Below are positions 58,625 through 64,000 of a stretch of DNA of 64,000 nucleotides, piece after piece. Within the stretch, counting starts at the first letter, position 1. The number at the start of each line of letters is the position of its first letter. The stretch covers positions 39,960-103,959 of the forward strand of contig ONPY01000001.1 in assembly GCA_900319835.1 (NCBI GenBank), read 5' to 3'. This DNA is from an uncultured Eubacteriales bacterium (lineage in GTDB: Bacteria > Bacillota_A > Clostridia > Oscillospirales > Oscillospiraceae). A model generated the notes under the pieces. The model was not told the origin of the DNA. It did no database searches and was given only the letters and a program-made list of their open reading frames with translations. Position numbers and translations under genes: made by a program.

Positions 58625-60240
58625 TTCTCGAACAGATTGAACTGATTTCCTCCCGCGGAACTGAGCACTTCACCGGCAGCGGCGGCAGTCCCCGGCTCAA
58701 GTGGTCCGTGGAAAACACGCCCGAGCGCTTCACGCTCACCCTCCACGCGGAGGCGGAGACCGTGCTGAAGTCCGCCCGCGCCCGCTTCTCCTTCCCCTTT
58801 GAAAAGAGCGACCTGCTCTATCTCAACGGCTACCAGAGCTGGACCGACAGCCGCGAGCGCGGCACGCGCGAGCACATGCACTCCCTGCACGCGGTGCCCA
58901 AGCCCGTGGTGGACCGCTTCTCCTTCGACGGCTACGGCGACTACCGCTTCGTCCGCTACGACGACCGGCCCGGCCGGCAGCACGGCTTCTCCTACGGCTA
59001 CATCCGCCGGGAGGACCATCTGATGCTCCTGGGCTCCCTCTGCGAGGAGAGCGGCTTTACCGTACTGCGCTTTGACACCGCGGCGGGCACCGTCACCCTG
59101 GAAAAGGACTGCGCGGGCCACACCTTCACCGGCGACTATCCCATCTTCGATCTCAAGATCTACCACGGCGCGGAGGACGCGGTCTTTGACGCCTGGTTCT
59201 CCGACCTGGGTGTGGCCCCGGCCAAGGGCAAGCGCCTGAGCGGCTACACCAGCTGGTACAACCGCTATCTCGACATCAGCGAGGACTCCATCCGCGAGGA
59301 CCTGGAGGGCTTTGCCGGCGAGAGAGAGAAGCCCGACGTCTTCCAGATCGACGACGGCTACGAGGCCGCAGTCGGCGACTGGCTGACCCCCAACGAGAAA
59401 TTTCCCCACGGCATGAAGGCCGCGGCCATGGCCATCCGTGAGGCCGGGATGATCCCCGGCATCTGGCTGGCGCCGTTCACGGCGGAGCAGAACTCCCGCC
59501 TCGCCAAGGAGCACCCGGACTGGCTGCTGCGGGACGAGAGCGGCAAGGCGCCGCTCGGCGGCTGCAACTGGTCGGGCTTCTGCGGGCTGGACATCTATCA
59601 TCCCGAGGTCCGCGCCTATCTGAAAGAGGTCTTCGACACCGTGGTGCGGGATTGGGGCTACGGACTTGTGAAGCTGGACTTCCTCTACTGTGCCTGCCTG
59701 ATCCCGAGAAAGGACAAGACCCGCGCCCAGGTGATGTTTGACGGCATGCGGCTTTTGCGTGAGCTCTGCGGCGACGCGCTGATCCTCGGCTGCGGGGTGC
59801 CGCTCCTTCCCGCCTTCGGGCTGGTGGACTACTGCCGCATCGGCTGCGACATGAGTCTCAGCTGGGATGACCAGCTCTACATGCGCCCCATGCACCGGGA
59901 GCGGGCCTCCACCAAAAACACCATCCTCAACACGGTCTTCCGCCGCCATCTGGACGGCAGGGCCTTCCGCAACGATCCGGACGTGTTCCTGCTCCGGGAC
60001 GACAACATCCGCTTGACCCCGGCCGAGCGCGAACTGCTCGCCACGGTCAACGCCCTCTTTGGCGGGGTGCTGTTCACCTCCGACAACGTGGCCAGATACG
60101 ACCGTGATAAGCGCGCCGTGTACGAGCGCCTGGCCACGCTCTCGAAGGAGAGCTTCCGCCGCCTTGCCTTTGAAAAGCACGGCCTGCGGGTGTATTTCAC
60201 GGAAAACGGCGCGGAGACCTCCGTTCTGATTCCGATGTAA
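58621..60240 (+). CDS. GH36 alpha-galactosidase
   Basis: 539 residues, shorter than the 720-residue classic GH36 enzymes because the N-terminal beta domain is trimmed. The catalytic nucleophile is the Asp in GLVKLDFLYC (about residue 354) and the acid/base is the Asp in RIGCDMSLSWD (about residue 411). FQIDDGYE at about residue 241 is the substrate-binding site. No signal peptide, so it cleaves galactosides inside the cell, after import by the GPH protein it overlaps. The operon is followed by a terminator. Substrate is likely melibiose, raffinose-type or a glycan fragment. Confidence 0.9.
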   Translation: MILEQIELISSRGTEHFTGSGGSPRLKWSVENTPERFTLTLHAEAETVLKSARARFSFPFEKSDLLYLNGYQSWTDSRERGTREHMHSLHAVPKPVVDRFSFDGYGDYRFVRYDDRPGRQHGFSYGYIRREDHLMLLGSLCEESGFTVLRFDTAAGTVTLEKDCAGHTFTGDYPIFDLKIYHGAEDAVFDAWFSDLGVAPAKGKRLSGYTSWYNRYLDISEDSIREDLEGFAGEREKPDVFQIDDGYEAAVGDWLTPNEKFPHGMKAAAMAIREAGMIPGIWLAPFTAEQNSRLAKEHPDWLLRDESGKAPLGGCNWSGFCGLDIYHPEVRAYLKEVFDTVVRDWGYGLVKLDFLYCACLIPRKDKTRAQVMFDGMRLLRELCGDALILGCGVPLLPAFGLVDYCRIGCDMSLSWDDQLYMRPMHRERASTKNTILNTVFRRHLDGRAFRNDPDVFLLRDDNIRLTPAERELLATVNALFGGVLFTSDNVARYDRDKRAVYERLATLSKESFRRLAFEKHGLRVYFTENGAETSVLIPM

Positions 60241-60248
60241 CAGATAAT

Positions 60249-60276
60249 AGCCGCCCCACTGGGACGGCTGTTTTTT
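60249..60276. terminator. Terminator after the GH36 gene
   Basis: AGCCGCCCC-act-GGGACGGCT stem with one mismatch, followed by six Ts. Confidence 0.85.
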
Positions 60277-60405
60277 GTTGTCCGGGGTTCTGTGCACTTC
60301 TTCCAAATCCCGTCAGAAAAATTGAGCATTTTTCACAGAGCGCGCGCCGCTTTCTTCTCGCGCGCCTCGGAAATTTGTAGACCTCCCCAAATTTATGTTA
60401 AATGA

Positions 60406-60434
60406 TTGACAACCTTCTCTGACTTTGTTATTTT
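60406..60434 (+). promoter_or_regulatory. adhE promoter
   Basis: TTGACA (60406-60411), 17-base spacer, TATTTT (60429-60434), 25 bases before the start codon. The region upstream is AT-rich and may hold operators for redox control, which I could not identify. Confidence 0.7.
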
Positions 60435-60459
60435 ATTGACGAATCAAGGAGGCGATTGT

Positions 60460-63114
60460 ATGCAAAGAGACTACCCGTTTGTGGATTCCGTGGAGACGCT
60501 CCAGGCCGAGATCGACCGCGTCAAGCGTGCGCAGCGGCTTTACGCGCAGTACACCCAGGAGCAGGTGGACCGCATTTTCCTGGCCGCCGCCACCGCGGCC
60601 AACAAGGCCCGCGTCCCCCTGGCCAAGGCGGCCGTGGCGGAGACCGGCATGGGCGTTGTGGAGGACAAGGTGATCAAAAACCACTTTGCCTCCGAGTATA
60701 TTTACAACAACTACCGCAGTACGCGCACCTGCGGCGTCGTGGAGGAGGACAGGGCCTACGGCATCCGGAAGATTGCCGAACCCCTGGGGCTGATCTGCGC
60801 CATCATCCCCACCACGAACCCGACTTCCACCGCGATTTTCAAAACGCTGCTGGCGCTGAAAACCCGCAATGGCATCATCATCAGCCCGCACCATCGGGCC
60901 AAGAGCTGCACCGCCGAGGCGGCCCGGATCGTCCTGGAGGCGGCGGTGGAGGCCGGCGCGCCTGAGGACATCATTGGCTGGATCAGCGTCCCCTCCCGGG
61001 AGCTGACGGGCCTTCTGATGAAGCAATCCGACATCATTCTCGCCACCGGCGGCCCCAGCATGGTCAACGCCGCCTACTCCTCCGGCACGCCCGCGCTGGG
61101 CGTGGGCGCGGGCAACACCCCCGCCGTCATCGACGAGAGCGCGGATATCCTGCTGGCGGTCAACTCCATCATCCACTCCAAGACCTTTGACAACGGCATG
61201 ATCTGTGCCTCCGAGCAGTCGGTCATCGTCCACGAGAAGGTCTATGACGCGGTCCGGCACGAGTTTGCCGCCCGCGGCTGCTACTTCTTAAAGCCCGATG
61301 AGCTGGACAAGCTGCGCAAAACCATGATCATCAACGGCTCGCTGAACGCGAAAATCGTCGGCCAGCGGCCCGTCACCATCGCTGCTCTCGCGGGCTTTGC
61401 CGTGCCCGAGGGGACAAAGATCCTCATCGGTGAGGTGGAGTCGGTGGAGCTGAGCGAGGAGTTTGCGCACGAAAAGCTCTCCCCGGTTCTCGCCATGTAC
61501 CGCGCGGCGGATCTGGAGGACGCTTTTTCCAAGGCCGAGCAGCTCATCGAGGACGGCGGCCTGGGCCACACCTCCTCGATCTATCTGGATCTCGCCACGG
61601 GGCAGGAGAAGCTGGCGGAATTTCAGTCCCGCATGAAGACCTGCCGCATCGTGGTCAACACCCCCTCCTCCCACGGCGGTCTGGGCGACCTGTACAACTT
61701 CGCCCTCACGCCCTCCCTGACGCTGGGCTGCGGCTCCTGGGGCGGCAACTCGGTGTCCGAAAACGTGGGCATCAAGCATCTGCTGAACATCAAAACCGTT
61801 GTGGAAAGAAGGGAGAACATGCTCTGGTTCCGTGCCCCGGAGAAGGTGTATATCAAGAAGGGCTGCCTGCCCGTGGCGCTGAACGAGCTCAGGGACATGG
61901 GCAAGACCCGGGCGTTTCTTGTCACCGGCCCCCACCTGTACAAGACCGGCGCGGCCGAGCCCGTGCTGAAAAAGCTGCAGGAGCTGGGACTGGCGTGCAG
62001 CGTGTTCTTTGACGTGCCGAACGATCCGACGCTCGCCTGTGCCCGCGCGGGCGCGGCGCAGATGGCAGCCTTCAAGCCCGACGTGATCCTCGCCCTGGGC
62101 GGCGGCTCGGCCATGGACGCGGCCAAGATCATGTGGGTGCTCTACGAGCATCCCGAGGCCGACTTTGCCGACATGGCCATGCGCTTCTCCGACATCCGCA
62201 AGCGCATCTACAAGTTCCCGAAGATGGGCGAAAAGGCGTATTTCATCGCCATCCCCACCTCCGCCGGCACCGGCAGTGAGGCCACGCCCTTCGCCGTCAT
62301 CACCGATGAGTCCACCGGCATCAAGTACCCCCTGGCCGACTATGAGCTCATGCCCAACATGGCCATTGTGGACACGGATTTCCACATGACCGCCCCCAGA
62401 GGGCTGACCGCCGCCTCCGGCATCGACGCGGTCTCCCACGCGCTGGAGGCCTATGCCTCCGTCATGGCGACCGACTACACCGACGGGCTTGCCATCCGCG
62501 CGCTGCAGACGCTCTTCCGGTATCTGCCCCGGGCCTACGACAACGGCGCGGACGTGGAGGCCCGCGAGAAAGTGGCCAACGCCGCCACCATGGCGGGCAT
62601 GGCCTTCGCCAACGCCTTCCTCGGCGTGATGCACTCCATGGCCCACAAGCTGGGCGCCTTCCACCACATCGCCCACGGTCTGGCAAACGCCCTGATGATG
62701 GACGAGGTCATCCGCTTCAACGCCTGCGAGGCGCCCACCAGAATGGGCACCTTCCCCCAGTACGACCATCCCCATGCTCTGGCCCGCTATGCCGAGATCG
62801 CAGACGCGCTGGGCTGCGGCGGGGAGACAGATGCGGAGAAGGTCGCGGCTCTGATCGAAAAGATCGACGCGCTGAAGGCGCGCATCGGCATCAAGCCCAC
62901 CATCCGGGACTATGTGCCGGACGAGGCGGCCTTCCTCGCCACGCTCGACGAGATGACCGAGCAGGCCTTTGACGACCAGTGCACCGGGGCCAACCCCCGC
63001 TACCCGCTGATGAGCGAGATCCGGCAGATGTATCTCAACGCCTACTACGGCCGCAGCTTTACAGAGCTGGAAAAGCCGGACGAGAGCCAGTTTGAAAGGA
63101 GCGTCACGGAATGA
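60460..63114 (+). CDS. adhE: Bifunctional aldehyde-alcohol dehydrogenase
   Basis: 884 residues. It reduces acetyl-CoA to ethanol with two NADH, in the spirosome form in the cytosol. The N-terminal acetylating aldehyde dehydrogenase (residues 1-440) carries the active-site Cys in NGMICASEQS (about residue 249). The C-terminal iron-dependent alcohol dehydrogenase (residues 455-884) has GTGSEATPFAVI and HSMAHKLGAFHHIAHG, where the iron ligands lie. ATG 60460 follows AAGGAGG. Overlaps the downstream kinase-like gene by four bases. It is a likely NADH sink in the PFOR-based fermentation of this organism. Confidence 0.97.
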   Translation: MQRDYPFVDSVETLQAEIDRVKRAQRLYAQYTQEQVDRIFLAAATAANKARVPLAKAAVAETGMGVVEDKVIKNHFASEYIYNNYRSTRTCGVVEEDRAYGIRKIAEPLGLICAIIPTTNPTSTAIFKTLLALKTRNGIIISPHHRAKSCTAEAARIVLEAAVEAGAPEDIIGWISVPSRELTGLLMKQSDIILATGGPSMVNAAYSSGTPALGVGAGNTPAVIDESADILLAVNSIIHSKTFDNGMICASEQSVIVHEKVYDAVRHEFAARGCYFLKPDELDKLRKTMIINGSLNAKIVGQRPVTIAALAGFAVPEGTKILIGEVESVELSEEFAHEKLSPVLAMYRAADLEDAFSKAEQLIEDGGLGHTSSIYLDLATGQEKLAEFQSRMKTCRIVVNTPSSHGGLGDLYNFALTPSLTLGCGSWGGNSVSENVGIKHLLNIKTVVERRENMLWFRAPEKVYIKKGCLPVALNELRDMGKTRAFLVTGPHLYKTGAAEPVLKKLQELGLACSVFFDVPNDPTLACARAGAAQMAAFKPDVILALGGGSAMDAAKIMWVLYEHPEADFADMAMRFSDIRKRIYKFPKMGEKAYFIAIPTSAGTGSEATPFAVITDESTGIKYPLADYELMPNMAIVDTDFHMTAPRGLTAASGIDAVSHALEAYASVMATDYTDGLAIRALQTLFRYLPRAYDNGADVEAREKVANAATMAGMAFANAFLGVMHSMAHKLGAFHHIAHGLANALMMDEVIRFNACEAPTRMGTFPQYDHPHALARYAEIADALGCGGETDAEKVAALIEKIDALKARIGIKPTIRDYVPDEAAFLATLDEMTEQAFDDQCTGANPRYPLMSEIRQMYLNAYYGRSFTELEKPDESQFERSVTE

Positions 63115-63860
63115 ATTTTGACACCGTCATCGCCACGCGCAAAACCAAGACCCTCTATCGCGACGGCGACACCTGCATCAAGCTCTTCAACTCCAATTAC
63201 TCCAAGGCCGACATCCTCAACGAGGCCCTCAACCAGGCCCGCGTGGAGGAGGTGGGGCTGAACATCCCGAAGATTCTCGAGGTCTCCAACCACGAGGGCA
63301 AGTGGGCCATCGTCTCCGAGTTCATAGAGGGCGAGACTCTCTCCCACCTCATGCGGGACGATCCCGAAAACCGGGACAAATACCTGGAAATGCTGGTGGA
63401 CACCCAGATGCTGATCCACTCGCGCCGCTGCCCGCTGCTGAGCCGCCTCAAGGACAAGATGAACCGCAAGATTCTCTCCGCCGACCTCGAGCCGGTGACC
63501 CGCTACGAGCTGCTGATTCGCCTGGAGGGTCTGCCCACCCACGACAAGCTCTGCCACGGGGACCTCTGCCCCTCCAACATCATCCTCACCCCGTCGGGGG
63601 AGCTCTATATCCTCGATTGGGCCCACGCCACCCAGGGCAATGCCTCGGCCGATGTGGCGCGCACCTATCTGACCTTCCACCTCTCCGGCGACGCCGACAC
63701 TGCCGAGCAGTATCTGGATCTGTTCTGCCTCAAGAGCGGCACCGACAAGCGCTATGTCCAGAAGTGGATGCCCATCGTGGCCGCCTCCCAGTCCGTCAAG
63801 GGCAACCTTGAGGAGCGGGATTTCCTGCTCCGCTGGGCCAATGTCGCCGACTACGAATAA
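63111..63860 (+). CDS. Aminoglycoside-phosphotransferase-fold kinase-like protein
   Basis: 249 residues, overlapping adhE by four bases. The phosphotransferase fold is marked by the ATP-contacting KLFN segment (IKLFNSNYSKADI), EFIEGETLSHLM (hinge region), the catalytic LCHGDLCPSNIIL and the metal-binding YILDWAHATQGN. Kinases of this fold phosphorylate aminoglycosides, choline, sugars or homoserine. The substrate is not evident. Translational coupling to adhE hints that it modifies a metabolite or protein of the same pathway. Resistance is unlikely but cannot be excluded. Confidence 0.85.
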   Translation: MNFDTVIATRKTKTLYRDGDTCIKLFNSNYSKADILNEALNQARVEEVGLNIPKILEVSNHEGKWAIVSEFIEGETLSHLMRDDPENRDKYLEMLVDTQMLIHSRRCPLLSRLKDKMNRKILSADLEPVTRYELLIRLEGLPTHDKLCHGDLCPSNIILTPSGELYILDWAHATQGNASADVARTYLTFHLSGDADTAEQYLDLFCLKSGTDKRYVQKWMPIVAASQSVKGNLEERDFLLRWANVADYE

Positions 63861-63885
63861 GCCCTCTTCCTTTCCCTGCAGCAGC

Positions 63886-63902
63886 CGCCGAAATCATCGG
63901 CG
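63886..63902 (+). terminator. Hairpin after the kinase-like gene
   Basis: CGCCGA-aatca-TCGGCG, enlarged by CCCT/AGGG pairing outside. No T-run follows directly. It lies just upstream of the putative intron start at 63921. Confidence 0.5.
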
Positions 63903-63920
63903 TGTAGGGTTTACAATGAT

Positions 63921-64000
63921 GTGTGACAGAAAGTGAAAAAAAGATAGCGAATAGGAGTGGCCTGTATTAAGGTTGAGTTGTCGAGACAAAACCGAAAGGC
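63921..64000 (+). mobile_element. Possible 5' end of a group II intron (cut by window edge)
   Basis: The sequence opens with GTGTGACAG, matching the conserved GUGYG 5' end of group II introns. Further on it has structure-rich sequence with GAGTTGTCGAGACAAAACCGAAAGG, read in pieces as GAGTTGTC and ACCGAAAGG, resembling the early domain I. Eighty bases cannot prove it. Confidence 0.4.

Overview
The window looks like chromosome from a GC-rich, anaerobic, endospore-forming member of the Clostridia (Oscillospiraceae/Lachnospiraceae style). The evidence is pyruvate:ferredoxin oxidoreductase, bifunctional AdhE, rubrerythrin plus rubredoxin, SpoIIP and a SpoIIQ-like protein, a NiCo riboswitch, a minimal SufCB system and corrinoid methyltransferases. 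There is no rRNA or other phylogenetic marker, so the placement is inference.

Bases 1-7000 hold one end of a prophage. On the minus strand, read from right to left, are small packaging-type genes, the large terminase, a P22-type portal, a Prp-like cysteine protease, an unknown Gly-rich protein and a scaffold-like protein that runs off the window. A compact divergent switch at 6063-6114 separates them from a repressor/ImmA-type protease pair. From 7 to 18 kb lie host housekeeping genes: thrC-thrH, a frameshifted DUF805 gene, rubredoxin, rubrerythrin, spoIIP, a zinc-ribbon/TPR/YD-repeat membrane protein, an FAD dehydrogenase, a spoIIQ-like M23 gene and enolase.

From 17.9 to 25 kb the minus strand carries ridA, a pyruvate:ferredoxin oxidoreductase, an NhaC-family transporter and methionine gamma-lyase, together plausibly a methionine-to-2-oxobutyrate fermentation module. 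A divergent LysR gene precedes a tight four-gene corrinoid methyltransfer operon (26.3-31.5 kb) that ends in an apparent fusion of a corrinoid-activating protein with a UroD-like domain. Next come a CofE-like ligase, sbcCD, a small cysteine-peptidase-like gene with a WYL regulator, another LysR gene, a secreted InlB-repeat protein, an atypical signal peptidase, a eukaryote-type glycogen branching enzyme, and sufCB.

The least explained part is 47.1-52.8 kb. A strong promoter precedes a TolQ/ExbB-like channel protein, two TolR/ExbD-like proteins, an unknown protein, a DUF2201-type VWA protein and a MoxR-type AAA+ ATPase, all on the plus strand. This puts a proton-channel motor pair beside a MoxR/VWA remodelling pair in what appears to be a single-membrane organism, and it is my main candidate for an undescribed system. 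The promoter of the next unit, a NiCo riboswitch controlling a CDF metal exporter, lies inside the end of the MoxR gene.

The right end carries yhaM, a TetR regulator with a perfect 41-bp palindromic operator, a glycan operon (glycosyltransferase-like protein, GPH transporter, GH36 alpha-galactosidase), adhE with an overlapping kinase-like gene, and, at the very edge, what may be the 5' end of a group II intron. Several families of short palindromic repeats are scattered between genes, and one copy lies inside the prophage packaging operon.
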